A stretch of 64,000 bases of DNA, from positions 6,426,039 through 6,490,038 of the forward strand of contig NC_051097.1 of the NCBI RefSeq assembly GCF_901709675.1. The letters are read 5' to 3'. Both the position numbers and the translations under genes were made by a program. Of the stretch, positions 41,055-53,923 are shown piece by piece. A model generated the notes under the pieces. That model was not told where the DNA came from. It was given only the letters and a program-made list of their open reading frames with translations, and searched no databases. Source of the DNA: Syngnathus acus. Its lineage: Eukaryota > Chordata > Actinopteri > Syngnathiformes > Syngnathidae. How positions within the stretch are numbered: the stretch's first letter is position 1; each line of letters opens with the position of its first letter.

Positions 41055-44000
41055 ATGGATTTTGAATTCTCCTTGGCGAAGAGCAATGCGGGAAACAAAA
41101 CGAAAACGTCGGCCATTGCTAATGCTGCTGATATATCTGTCATTGTGATATATTTTGTGGTGGTCTTGGCTGTTGGAATATGGGTGAGTTGTTCAACATC
41201 AAGGGTACCTTTCGGTATCTTCTTGGCTTAGTCTTTGTTGGTCATGGTCATTTTTATTTTTTGTTACAGCTAAAGCTAAATTACATGTTTAGTTTCCCAG
41301 ATGGGCTTGTTTCGCTATGAGCAGGATTTTGTTTTTAGGTTGTGTGAAGAGGAGTGTTGCTCACAGGTGGTCCAGTAAGAAAAAAAAAAAATTGAGAATA
41401 ACTATAATATAACACAATGCATTAAAGTAAGGCTGATTTGGATTTAATTGCTTAATTGTGGTCTGTCGGGAATGCACAAGTGCCAGATTAAAGATCTTGT
41501 GAAGTGAATTGAGATTTTTGTTTCTAAATAAATTCTAAATATTTTAAGATAATTCCTGAAAACATATTTGAACCGTATATATTTTTCTACTCGCATAACT
41601 GCAGGGAATAGAATATAATCCGTTTGTTTTCAGGCCATGATTCGCACCAACCGCTCCACTGTGGGTGGCTTCTTCCTGGCAGGCAGAAGTATGATTTGGT
41701 GGCCGGTGAGAGGCTTGTGACACGATACAAAATGCAACAAGAATGTGAAATAATTTCTGAATAAATCTATTTTAATTATGCCTTCCAAAGATCGGAGCAT
41801 CTCTTTTTGCCAGTAACATCGGAAGCGGGCACTTTGTGGGAATTGCCGGGACGGGGGCGGCCACCGGAATAGCCATTGGTGGATTTGAATGGAATGTGAG
41901 TATTATTCAAATAATGCTAAATCACTATTATTGACTTTTATGCTATTTAAGTTGTCGAATATGATTGCTTTAATTTCAGGCTCTCATTATCGTGGTTTTG
42001 CTGGGTTGGCTTTTTGTGCCTATCTACATTAAAGCTGGGGTAAAGTTACTCTTTAGAAAAAATAAAATGGAAAGTATGACATGAAATAAAACAACATTTG
42101 GGTGTTTAGGTGGTCACCATGCCCGAGTACCTGAAGAAGAGGTTTGGCGGGCAGCGCATTCGTATCTACCTCTCTGTGCTCTCCCTCTTTCTGTACATTT
42201 TCACCAAAATCTCAGTAAGTGTACAATATTTCTTGACTTTTACAATTTGTCATGACATGTGATCTCCTGTCCACTCAGGCGGACATGTTTTCCGGCGCCA
42301 TTTTCATCAACCAGGCACTGGGCATAAATATCTATTTGGCCGTCGTGATGTTGCTACTGATTACGGCGTTGTATACCGTCACAGGTCTGTGCCACATTAT
42401 TTCAATCAGAAAAAAATGAATTGGTAAATAATACAGAAATAAATGTTTGATGATGTCTAGTGGGGGCAAAGTCTTTTCACACGCCATTTGTCAATGGCAT
42501 GTTATTGTTGCTTGTGGCCCATAAAGTGTGATAAGTGCACGCTTGCCTTCTAGTGCCTCAAATTGAACTGTGGAAGCGAGATATGTTAACTTAAACAGCT
42601 GTAAATACATAAATACACGCATATATAATTAACTCCACATGAGTGTTTGGTTTTAAGCATTAAAATTGTTTAAACCCTGTTGTGTAATTTTCTTAAGGTG
42701 GCTTGGCGGCAGTGATCTACACAGACACCTTACAGACCATCATTATGATAGTCGGATCATTTGTTCTTATGGGCTTTGGTAATAAAAACATTTCTTCGCG
42801 CTATTTTAAATATTTGAAATGAGTCTGACTGAAAGATCTGTTTTGCAGCCTTCCATAAAGTGGGCGGCTATTCAAACATAGAGGAACGCTACATGAACGC
42901 CATTCCCTCCATTACGGGGAACTTCAGTGAGAAATGCTACAAGCCTCGAGATGACGCTTTCCACCTTTTTAGGGACCCCATCACAGGAGACTTGCCATGG
43001 CCCGGCCTGGTTTTTGGACTCTCTATCCAAGCCTTGTGGTACTGGTGCACGGATCAGGTCAGTAAAAATGGAATGACTTCCGGCACATCTCTGGTCATAA
43101 AAATAAAGATCTTGATGGATGTTTATCTAAAGTGGTCATTTGTATGGTGGACATAATGTTCTTTTATGAAGTTTTATTCATGCAGATAACGACCTTTTAT
43201 CTTCTACTTTAGATGTACACAAATGACTAATGTTCCCGAAGCGCTCTTTTTGTTGACCATAACGTTTGGCTATGCTTCGTTGAACCTCACAGAAAGCTGT
43301 TCCATTTTCCTGTCTCCGCCCTCCCCAAAAAATATAGGTGATCGTGCAGCGTTGCCTTTCCGCTAAGAATTTATCCCACGTTAAAGCCGGTTGCATCTTA
43401 TGTGGCTATTTGAAGCTCTTGCCCATGTTCCTGATGGTCTTCCCCGGAATGATCAGCAGGATCCTCTACACTGGTTAGGGGTTGCTCACATTTCTAGGTG
43501 ACTTGCCAAAGCAGTTAAATATCCCCTCTTTTTTGTAGAGGAGGTCGCCTGCGTGGACCCGGATGAATGTCTAAAACACTGCGGCACCAAAGTGGGCTGC
43601 AGCAACATTGCTTATCCCAAATTGGTGTTGGATCTGATGCCCGACGGTGGGTAGAAGAAATCCAAAATCCTCCGTCCTTAAACTCAACCTGCGCTTCCCT
43701 TCTCAGGTCTGCGTGGTCTTATGCTGTCGGTCATGATGGCCTCTCTTATGAGTTCCCTGACCTCCATCTTCAACAGCGCCAGTACCCTCTTCACCATGGA
43801 CGTCTACACCAAGATCCGTAGCGACGCCACCGAGAGGGAGCTCATGATCGCCGGCAGGTCGAAAGAACGCTTGACGTGAACCCATTGGTGTGATTTGGCT
43901 TTGCGCACTGTTCTTGTTTTTCTTGCAGGGTTTTTATCGTGGGGCTGATTGGCGTGAGCATCGCGTGGATCCCCGTGGTGCAGTCGGCCCAGAGCGGTCA

Positions 44001-45533
44001 TCTCTTTGACTACATCCAGGCCATCACAAGCTATCTGGCGCCGCCCGTGTCTGCCGTTTTTATACTGGCTATTTTCTGCAAGCGAGTCAATGAGTCTGTG
44101 AGTTCCCACTCATGTCGTGGTTAGTTAATACCAATTAACAGAGGCTTGAATAAACAGCCAGGTGAACTCTGTTCTGTTTATCATGGTAGAGAATGACTGT
44201 GCAAAGGTCTTTGCTTTTGTTACGGCTTTTTGTTCCGCGTTATGAAACCTTGCCATTTTACAACAAGCAGCAGAAATCAAAAGTATTGAGCTCTTCAAGT
44301 ATAAGATTTTATTTCACAGATATTATCATGACCCCAAGATGAATGTTTACAGAACTTGTTTTGTTCTACAGGGTGCCTTTTACGGGCTCTTCATCGGCCT
44401 CCTGATCGGCCTTTCCAGGATGATTACCGAGTTTGCTTACGGCACGGGCAGCTGCGTGGAGCCCAGTAAATGTCCCACTATCATATGTGGTGTTCACTAC
44501 CTCTACTTCAGCATCATCCTTTTTGCGATCTCCTGCGTAGTCATTATCGGCGTCTCTCTCGTGACCGAACCCATCCCCGACAAACACGTACGCAACGTCT
44601 GACCTAATAAGTAACTATGACAATCAGCGCTACGTGTCATGCTCTATGTTTTGTCTTTGGTTCAGTTATATCGACTATGTTGGAGCCTGAGGAACAGTAA
44701 TGAAGAGAGGATTGACATGGAGAAAGACGACTGGAAAGAAAATGTCAACAACAGTACGGTAATAGAAGGTAATGGTCACACAATGGCACGGTTCTTTTGC
44801 ATTTCTTTGTGTGTGTATGTGTGTGTGTGTATTATATATTTATGCCAAACTGCGCATATTCAGGCGTCTATAATGTAATACCGGTAAATGAGATACAGCT
44901 AGAAATTAGCACACATGCTAATGTTAGCTTTGGAAATTAGTACACATGCTAATGTTAGCTTTAGAGATTAGTACACATGCTAATGTTAGCTTACATGTGC
45001 TGCTGTGCTGTAGCTCTGTATATTGTAGTATTTTATTCCAGTCTCCACCTGGTCTGGTTGTAGTCTTGATCCTCTTCAGTAGAATTACAACAAGAGACCC
45101 AGTTGTCCTCTATTGTTGTTGTTTTTGATGATTTCTGTATAGACAGCGATAGAAGCAGATGGTGTGAAAATAGCATTTGCTTTCTAAGTAACATTGCAGA
45201 ATACAGGCCTGGCATTAAACTTTTTTTTTGGGCATTTCCGGAATGATTCAAAAAATGTAAGAACTACATTCACAAACCAAAGCCACATGCATGTCTCCCT
45301 TTGTTATTTTCTGTTTAGAACCAAAGGAAGAACCAGGCTTCTGCAAGAAGGCGCTAGAGGCTTTCTGCGGCCTGGATCAGAAAAAAGCTCCAACGCTGAG
45401 TGAGGAGGAGCAGGCCGAGTTGCAGAAGAAGCTCACAGACACATCTGAAATACCACTATGGAGGAATATTGTCAACATCAACGCAGTCATCCTCCTTGGT
45501 GTGGCTGTTTTCTTTCATGGATTTTATGGATAA
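41055..45533 (+). CDS. slc5a1: Sodium/glucose cotransporter 1 (SGLT1-like, SLC5A1)
   Basis: Apical Na+-driven sugar uptake carrier of the SSS family. Fifteen coding exons: 41055-41183, 41634-41705, 41791-41895, 41980-42039, 42110-42214, 42279-42384, 42698-42778, 42849-43057, 43338-43473, 43539-43646, 43707-43857, 43929-44097, 44372-44587, 44666-44768, 45319-45533. All introns are GT-AG and phases agree, giving 654 aa (human 664). Motifs are RNAADIS-like [21 protein letters not shown] (N76, H81, matching human N78, H83), GGFEWN (E100), the NFS sequon before [31 protein letters not shown] and [11 protein letters not shown] (Gln451, human Gln457, the sugar-binding residue). The tail has the family's [12 protein letters not shown] and a final membrane segment. 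One notable change is Ala281 at the human Thr287 position. Gln at the Gln457 site argues against an SGLT3-type sensor (Glu). Confidence 0.95.
44902..44994. repeat. 31-bp minisatellite, three units
   Basis: Three successive 31-bp units (44902, 44933, 44964) share ATTAGNACACATGCTAATG then TTAGCTT. They lie in the last intron of slc5a1. Each unit contains a CATGCTAATG block. Confidence 0.95.
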
Positions 45534-45665
45534 GTATTCATACTATATACAAACAATGGGCTTTTATTCAAAATAGCACTTTCAACTGTTTTGTTGAACA
45601 ATTAAGCACCAGTTTAAAACTCAGAGCTGCCATAATTTATACATATATTTGCACTGACAAATGAT

Positions 45666-45671
45666 AATAAA
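45666..45671 (+). terminator. slc5a1: Candidate polyA signal of slc5a1
   Basis: AATAAA about 130 bases after the stop codon gives a short 3' UTR. Confidence 0.6.
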
Positions 45672-45699
45672 ATGCCCTATGAAATTCTTCACACGCGGG

Positions 45700-47100
45700 T
45701 CCAGTGTTGATTATTTAAAAGAGAAAGTGTTTACATTTTGTAATTGACAACAAGACAATAAAATAATACTATCAAAAATAATGAAATATGGAATATTTCA
45801 TTACAATATTCATTCAAATGTGGATCAGGTGTAAATGTTCTAATTGTTGGCATTTTTCCACAAATAATGCATTTATTTAAATGAAATCAAATTGAAATGA
45901 AAAATTTGATTAAAAGGACAATTTGATCAAATTATTTAGTTCCAACACATGGATCCAGTGTCAATTATCATTATTTTTTAAAACAAATTTTCTTTCATTT
46001 TAAATGTTGCATGGAATTGCTGTGACGGCTTCGTGTTTAATTCATCATTCCAAACACTCATGAATACTTGATGGAACAGAAACATGGCTGGGGACTTGAT
46101 TTGGAACATAGCATGCTTATCCCAGACAATACAATCTCACTGGATGAAATAAGAGTGAATTTTGAGGACTACTTATTGCGACACTGACAGTGTGGACTTC
46201 CTGAGGTCAAGATGTTGAGATTTCACTGACATATTGCTGTGCTGAGCTCATTTTCGCATTAGTGACAGCTAATTAGCTCGGCAGGAAGCTGCAGGGCTGG
46301 ACAAAAGCAGGCCACCGGGTTTACAATAGCCACAATCCTACAGCTATTTGTGATTTATGTAATCAAATGATTTGGGATTTTCTTGCTCCATGGATCTGAG
46401 GATTATTTTTTTTAGGATGAAAGCTTCAATTATTTGTATTATGCAATATGAAGCAAAGATGCTGCCTTTAAGTTGACTGCTGAATATATTTATAGAACAC
46501 AGGATGTGGGAAAATAGTGTGAAAGAATATTGCTTGTAAGCTGGTCGAGTAAGCTTTTGTTTTATTATTATTATTTAGTGTTTTCTTACTTATTTCTATA
46601 TTGCTTATATTTATTAAAACCACAAATTGGTTTAAAAAAGAAAAGGTTGTTTGTTTGATTAGAATGGATTAACTGCAATAACATTCATATCAATGGGAGA
46701 AACTACCTTGATTTATGAACAAATTTAAGTTTGTAACTTGAGTCGACTGTATAAATTACTGTACTTATAGTTTTTGACATCCTGACATGTCAATATTATA
46801 ACAGGACTCATTAAAAAAGTATTAACTATATCGAACTGTGTTAATAACCATTTTTTTAAAAAATCGCTTTTTACAGAGAATTTCAGCAATGGAAAAGATG
46901 CATTTGATTGAGCTTGTATCTTGCAGTCAGCATTTTTTTTTTTTTTTTTTTTAACAGACATGATTTGTCAGTGGAATTTATGCTTCATTTCCTTCTCGGC
47001 ACTCTGTAGATTAGATCTGTGTTTGCGCCAGCTTCCTGTGTGTGTGTGTGTGGATAGTTAAGGAGGGAGGGTGTGTGACACTTTGGGTTGGCTGTTAATG
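45700..47100. other. AT-rich spacer between slc5a1 and rnf208
   Basis: No coding signal. It contains T runs, ATT repeats and a GT microsatellite at 47036-47052. No repeat family recognised. Confidence 0.6.
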
Positions 47101-47199
47101 TTTCGGATTGGCTGAAATATTTCCTCTGGCAACTGAAATGCGTGACGCTGCCTGCAGAGCCACTGCAGTGTGTGCTGCAGTGAGGGGATGGGAGGGAGT

Positions 47200-47634
47200 G
47201 TGTGATGGAGAGCTAGAGGGCGAGAGAGCTGGAGTGAGAGCAAGAGAGAGAGGAGGGCAAAGCGAGGAGAGTGCGCATGTGCAGCGCTGAGGTGCGCTCG
47301 CCTGGAACCGACGAAGGAGGAGGAGGAGGTGTTGTTGTGAACCCAGGCTGATAAGCGGGACGCCGAGGAAAGCGGTGCGGTCCAGCTAGGTTGAAGACCC
47401 GGGCCCAGCAGGACTAAGCCACAACAGGGTGGAAGAGCAAGGATGGGGAAAGCCGAAAGAGACGCTCTGACACACGGCGGAGGAGGCAGAGCGGCGGTGT
47501 GAAGAACAAAAGAGGGATGCGGACGTGCCTCCACCTTGCCTCCTCCATCTTAACATTCTCTCCATCTTCATCCTGCTGGGAAGCAGAACCTACAAGCTTG
47601 TACTCCTCCGTGAAAGACCTGAACGAGGCTTAAG
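47200..47634 (+). other. rnf208: Probable noncoding first exon of rnf208
   Basis: GC- and GA-rich block that ends in a strong donor, CTTAAG followed by GTGAGG, at 47634/47635. The next good acceptor before the rnf208 coding frame is TTTTCACAG ending at 51696. A noncoding first exon joined to 51697 is therefore likely. The start of transcription is not determined, and a C-rich antisense frame of 158 codons here is probably spurious. Confidence 0.4.
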
Positions 47635-50600
47635 GTGAGGATGATGATGTTTTATGAGATCTTGGAGCTGCAACCCCAGCTCTGATCTGAATACGGCGCA
47701 GGTGGGCTTACATGGATGTTGCATCATTGCACATGCATGATTGTTGAGGGCCATTTATGAAACTGTATTAATGCATAAGTTGAATGTGTGTGTGTGTGTT
47801 AAACCACATGACATGCTATCTTAAGCACTATGTAGCCCACAGTCAGCAGGTTCCCCACCCTTGCTGTGTTAACTGGAGGTCTCGAGTAGTTATGACATTT
47901 CGCAGACTTCTTGGACGGTGTGCATGAAGTGCTGAGTGTGTGTGTGTGTGTGTGTGTGTGTGTTCAATCGTCCCAACTCGTACGTTGGTACCGCAGTGGG
48001 AAATGTTGCTATTGCATAACCGAGTCTCTTCAACACGAGAAGATTCTCTCCCAAAAAAGCTTCTCCATCTTAAATATTTTGCATATCAAGAGCTTCCCGA
48101 CATGGCGGACCTTTTAGGAAAAATCAATCAGCCTTAATCAATCCAGCCATTGTCGGCGTATTGCGGAAGCTCATTAATCATCCATGAAGTGGCTGGTGAT
48201 GCTTATTGCTTTTTCATTTTTCTGCCTGCATGCACCTCTGCCATGTTGTTAGCGCCGCTACACACAATGAAGAGTACTTAACGGAAATGAGTTGCAAAAT
48301 GGCCGAAGTCGACGGCGGGAAAAAGAAGCGATTGAAAACAAAATCAACGTCAGTCTTGCCACATTCAAGTGAGCAACTGCATGATCTTGATGGCGTAAAC
48401 CGTGGGATTTGCACTCAAGGTCAGCGCACGTTACATAATCGAAACACGACATAATACCCGCCGCCGTGCTGCTTTTTTACCAGTCGAGGTTTGAATGCGG
48501 GCAGTTGGCTCGACATAGCTGACATATATGAACGCACGCCTCCGCCGTGTCGTTGGCATGCGGTCGTTTCCATGCCGACACGGATGTGAAAAGGATGTGG
48601 AGCACGGACGGCTCTCCATTGAGGAAAGAGAACGAGAGAGGGAGAGAGACGGGGTCGGCATGGAGACAGACTGATGACTCATTCAGATGATTCCGAATCC
48701 GCTAACTGGCCTCCAATCAGAAGTGAATCAATGCAGAAAAGATGACGATTGATGGAGGTGTGTGTGAGGATGATGGGAATGTTTGTCATCACACAGCACA
48801 AAAAGGCCTGCTCAAATTGCGACATTCGTGGCATGGAAATGTTTTTCATAAAGATATTTACTATGGTTATGACTTTACAACTACGTTAGCATAGGTGAGG
48901 AATGTGTTCCAAATTAGCAATGGAATTTCATCATAAAATGCTGCTGTGACCAGTGCTGCATAATATTGTGTCTATGTTAATAATTTTTTAGCAAAATTGC
49001 ATATATTTTCACCCCCAATAACGGACGGACCGAATGCCAAGGCCTGATAATGCATTTGTGGAAACGTTCAATTGAAAACTTGACTTCATATAGATTTTTA
49101 TATTATTATATTATTCTCATAAAATGTCTTTATACGTGCTTGTTCTTTAACATGTTTTTATTTATTTTCTTTAGGTTTATTTAAGTTGTATCTGTTTATT
49201 TTAGTTTTGTTTATGGATTTATTTATTTTCTTTAGGTTTATTTATTCATTTTTTAGTTGCATTTATTTTTTTATTTACTTACAAGCGTTTGCAGTAGTTC
49301 TATCATTATAGAAGAAAGTAAACCTGGACAGATTATAGACACACTATTAAAAAGTATCCGTTAAAGACATTCTGATTCTATATAGTCGACTTTGCGGCAT
49401 GCATTCCGACTAAACAGCCGTTAGAGCAGGTATGCATGAGATGATGTTTGTGTCTGATATCCGCTTGCCATGCGTTTGTTTGTCAAGCCAATGGAATGCA
49501 AAGCATGGCTCAAAATGCGGGTCACAATGCTGTGTGTTCCCATCAATCTAATGTTTGTGATGACAACCAGCAAGTCAGATGCCTACCTTGATTTCATTAG
49601 CATCATAATGGGGCTTGCACAAGTGCTGGTTGGTAGAGGAGGCCGCAGATGGCATAACTGCGGGAAAATCTTGCGGCAGTTTGCACTTTTCAACCGGTGC
49701 TCGGGGCTGGGATGAGCTCCTTACATAACAGTGGAGGGCTCGCGTCCATTAGCATGGATTCTGCGCCAAAGACGGCCCGTCGCCAGTTGGAGGAGGTCTC
49801 TTATCAAGGCGTCTGGAGTAGTGTCGCCTGCAAATCAGAGAGGGTAATTTTAGCCGCTTTGTCTTCTTAAAGACTTGTGCTTTATTTCCATCTCCCTGAC
49901 AGGTACACTTCAATGCGCTGTTTATAGCCTTAAAAAAAAAAAAAAAAAAACTAATGTGATCTCATTACTTTCCATTTTTAAAGTAGATGTGACTCAGTAG
50001 TCTTCAGTCAAACCAACATATTCTCATACTATTTCATCTTTTGACATCTATAGTCGTCAATGGCAGTGAATACGTTCGGCATACAATGAAACCTTTACCT
50101 TATTTTTGATAAACACAGACCCCCTTGTGCCACAATTTGAAAATAAGCAAAATATTTTTAAGTGGTGTAAAACGTTAGCAAACGACAGGCTGAATGGACA
50201 AAAAACATTTACCAAAAGTCTTCCCAGTAGATTGGAAGCAATTGCGGCTCCTTCCTCTCTTTCTGCTTTGACTTCCTGTAATGCCCAGCTGTCCCAATAC
50301 ATTTGACCATTGTGTCTGCAAAATAAAAGCATTAGCAGCCCGTAACAGGTTTCAACAGATATATTGTAATGTTTAATTTTGTAATAAAAACTCTGTTGCC
50401 AACCAAAACAGAAGCACCTACCGAGAGAGGTTTACTCTCTCGCATTGATTAAAGGGGACGTCAAGTCCAAATTCTATTTTCCAATAATATGTTGTATCAA
50501 ATGGAGACCTTGTGGGTCAATGCTGGACCATGTGTGTGAAAGAGCAGACACATGCGAGATGGGTCGATACACTCAAGGTAGACGCGTCTAATATGGCCGC

Positions 50601-51696
50601 TTCATCATGTGAGAGTGAAGGCGGGTGTCTGTTGAGAGTGTGGCGGGGAAGGGCGCAGGAAGCGCTGATGTGTGCATGCATACACAAACCAAAAATAGAA
50701 AACGACTGTGCTGGGCTGCCGCCTTTTTCCTTCTTCTTCACTCACCATGTAGGTCACCGTTGATTTCGCCTCAGTGGATCCTCTCTGTGCACAAAATAGA
50801 AGACTTAAGAGTTGTCCTGGCTCCTTGTGTGCTTTGTGTTTTGTTAAAGACAAAAACAGCTCAGGCTCACACTTGTTGTTCTTGAACCCAGACGTAGACG
50901 TAAATCCCCGAGATCAGTTCGCATTTATTTGAGCGCTCGATGAATGACAGTGTTGACAGACAGACGTAAACGTGTCTGTTAGTCACCTGCTCTCAGACGA
51001 CGTGTTTATTTAAAAGGAAAAGTCGAGTAAAAAAAAAAAAAAAAATCTATGATATGATGTTATATGCACCCTACTTCAAAGGAGAAAATTAGAATTGGAA
51101 AATATGTTTTGTGACATCAGTCTTGGAACTTTTCTGACATACATCGAATCAACATTCCAGTCTCAATAAAACAATAAATGAGGATGTGAGGAAACATGTT
51201 CAATTCTGGAGCAGTGTCATTGTGACATCAGCAGAGGAATTTGTGGAGTGATTTCAGGGCGATAAATGACATGAGGCGCTTCTAGGACTACTTCCTGGTT
51301 AGCCGCTAAGCAACCACTTCCAAATTTGGGCATTGTGCCAGAGTGAAAACCAGGTGCTGTGTGAAAAAGCAAAGAAGCCAATCTGTTGCCCTAATTAAGT
51401 CACTCAAAAACTCCTCTGCTGCAAGGCAGGAAGTAACTTGATCACTGAGTCACGCTAAAAGTAAAGCCTAGACTTAAGCCAAAGTGCTTGTTTTGTTACA
51501 CTCGCATGGTGGATCAGTCAAATAGTAGTGCAAACGAAATCCTTCCACGCAACTTTGAATACCTTTTATAGTGACATTATAGATGATTTTAGATTTTGTT
51601 TTATCCGAAAATTTGTCTCAGTCGGCACAGATACATGCCATGTGTCCATGCAAACACACATCTGAGCAAACTGTCCCCTCTGTTCTGTTTTCACAG
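47635..51696 (+). other. rnf208: Probable rnf208 5' intron
   Basis: About 4 kb with a (GT)n tract at 47935-47963, near-duplicate TTTATTTATTTTCTTTAGG segments at about 49160 and 49220, and long A runs. No other coding exon is supported. A short in-frame stretch at 49755-49842 beginning ATGGATTCTGCGCC lacks any recognised motif. Confidence 0.4.
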
Positions 51697-52305
51697 GTTG
51701 CCGCGCCAAAGCTATCTGGTGATATCGCAGTCTGGACGAACTCCTCGCTTTTAGACTGTTATCACTTCCTCGACCCGAAACTTCAACTCCCACCTCATAG
51801 GAATTTACAAAAGGGAATTTTTCCAACAACTACGGCAAGCTTCAAAGGACACCTCCCCTCACTTGACCGCAGAAAAGGGTCAGCTGAAACTGAACCGAGC
51901 ACAGGCGGACTGAACTGAAAGCGGGCCTCCACCAACCTGTAGTGTGTGTGTATAAATCTGTGCATTTAAGATTATCTATTGGTGCTAAGTGTGTGACTAT
52001 AATGTAACTTTAATATGCTAGTAGCCAACACCGGTCTAGGAAGCTGGTCTGTTCATTCTTAAGCTTTTGAATTAAGGTGCTCTGGCTCAACTTATCAACC
52101 CAGCAAGTCCTCATAAGGACTCAGGCTGACAGGAGCTTCCACCAGAGTCGGGAGCGGAGTCTCTAAAGACAACATGGAGGCAGTCGTTCGCCCACATGTG
52201 CCCTCTAACGGCTGACTTGAACATAACAACACTACCCAGTTCTCTTGCCCAGAACCTGGCAGGGGCGTCCACTCCTCTTTAGAGCCATCCACTTCCGAAT
52301 TCCAA

Positions 52306-53091
52306 ATGTCTTGCCTCAGGCGTCAACCCGTCACCATCCCGATGGACACGGTCAAGATCATCCAGTCGGAGAAGTTCCCTAGAGAGTGCACGGTGCCCGT
52401 CACTCAACCTCGCTTCGCCCCGCCCCCCAGAGTGGCATGGGACGGCGGCGGCGAAGGGGAGATCATCGTCAACCAAGCCTGCAGCGACCTGACGCTGGAC
52501 GTGACGGTGGCGACCCCCAGGCCGGCCCCGTCCCCCCAGACCCCCGTCATCCGCAGGGAGCAGAGCTTCTTAGCGCAGCGTAAACCCAGTGCCAACGAGA
52601 TCTGCTACCACCAGTTCCACTACAAGATGGAGGACGTCATCGTCAACCAGTACGTGCTGCGCTCCTCTTCCACATCCACGTCCTCGTCATCGTCTTCCAC
52701 CTCTTCGGGTCCCCCCATGCCCTGCGAGCCCCTGGACTGCCCCACCTGCGGCCACACCTACAACTTTGCCGGCAAGCGCCCTCGCATCTTGTCCTGCCTG
52801 CACTCGGTGTGTGAGGAATGCCTGCAGATCCTCTACGAGTCATGCCCCAAGTACAAGTTCATCTCCTGCCCCACCTGCCGCCGCGAGACGGTGCTATTCA
52901 CCGACTACGGCCTGGCGGCCCTCGCCATCAACACCAGCATTCTGAGCCGGCTGCCCGCCGACCCCAACGGGCCGGTGCAGTGGGGCGGGGACGCCGACCG
53001 CAGCTGCTACCAGACTGTGCGCCAGTACTGCCAGTCGGCTTGCACCTGCCACATCGCCAACCCGCTCTCCTCCTGCGGCATCATGTAGAGA
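52306..53091 (+). CDS. rnf208: RING finger protein 208
   Basis: Likely E3 ubiquitin ligase of 260 aa, all in one exon. ATG 52306 is the first start after an in-frame stop at 52213, and the frame opens MSCLRRQPVTIPMDTVKI, matching the start region of vertebrate RNF208. In order: an EIIVNQACSD block, a proline-rich stretch, MEDVIVNQYV, a serine/threonine run at about 123-136, then a C3HC4 RING from Cys145 (CPTCGHTY) through CLHSVCEEC to CPTCRRET (Cys188, Cys191). A conserved block follows (FTDYGLAALAINTSILSRLP), then a cysteine-rich tail. It ends CGIM, a CaaX box that would allow prenylation; mammalian RNF208 ends similarly (CSIM). The coding exon is GC-rich compared with its flanks. A neighbouring SLC5A1 gene has no functional link that I can see. 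Confidence 0.95.
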
Positions 53092-53425
53092 AAAAGCGGG
53101 CATCGTGGTAACGCTGCTCAGCCACACCTTTGTCGACTATAAGCTCTCCCCTTTTCCCCTCACACACACACATTCTGTCAATAATCCCTCCACAGATGAC
53201 TTCTCTCTATATATTTAATAGCACAGACGAATACTGTGTGGGACTAACGGATGCGGACGGTCGGAGAAATAGTTAATATATGTATTTTACGTATGGACTG
53301 GAATCCTGTTCCCCTTCTCGTGTTTGGTTGGATGTGTTTGTCATCTCTTTTCATGGGAATGCCAGGGGAGGTCAACCCCTTCCCCATCCCTTCAAGGTGA
53401 ATAAAGATTAAATTCATGACAAAAC
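53092..53425 (+). other. rnf208: rnf208 3' UTR
   Basis: Short 3' UTR ending shortly after AATAAA at 53400-53405. Confidence 0.65.
53400..53405 (+). terminator. rnf208: PolyA signal of rnf208
   Basis: AATAAA about 310 bases past the stop, followed by a TGTTGTGT-type downstream element. Confidence 0.65.
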
Positions 53426-53620
53426 TGTTGTGTCCTACTGATATCTCCTCACACTTCAATGTATTTAAACACACCTTTTAATGAATTTCTAAGTGGGCAA
53501 AGCGTTGTTTCTTTTTTAAGCTCTTCATTGTAAAGCGAACACATGGAGCAAGAGGAAGTCGAGTAAGAATATATATATCTTTACAATAATGTGTTATTTG
53601 TTGTTAAAATAATACATTTA

Positions 53621-53916
53621 CTGAAACACAACAGCGGCAGTCAAGAACCGGCGAAACTCCCGCTCACTGTCAACTACTTCCGGGTACCCGTTATAAGCGT
53701 CGCACACTGTCCATGTTATACGCAAAATTATACATTGTACAACCGTAACCGTATGTAACATATTCTCAAACAATAATTAGCTCAAACTACCAACAGTATT
53801 GCAAGTTCTGATCATCATCTTTTCAACATGCGTTACTCACCTGAAACACACAGAACAGCGGCAGTTACAGTCAAGACCCGGCGAAACTCCCGCTCACTGT
53901 CAAATACTTTCGGGTA
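53621..53916. repeat. Duplicated 67-76-bp block
   Basis: Copies at 53621-53687 and 53841-53916 share CTGAAACACA, AACAGCGGCAGT, GGCGAAACTCCCGCTCACTG and a CGGGTA end. The second copy has two small insertions. They are direct repeats about 220 bp apart. The second copy ends next to the hAT-like element that follows. Confidence 0.9.
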
Positions 53917-53923
53917 ATGAGGA

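Noticed and set aside
47058-47534. 158-codon minus-strand frame
   Set aside because: It comes from the GA-rich strand of the probable rnf208 first exon; low complexity.
49755-49842. Small open frame MDSAPKTARRQLEE, possible exon
   Set aside because: Has a start and a possible donor (AGAG-GGTAAT) but no homology that I recognise and no acceptor partner.
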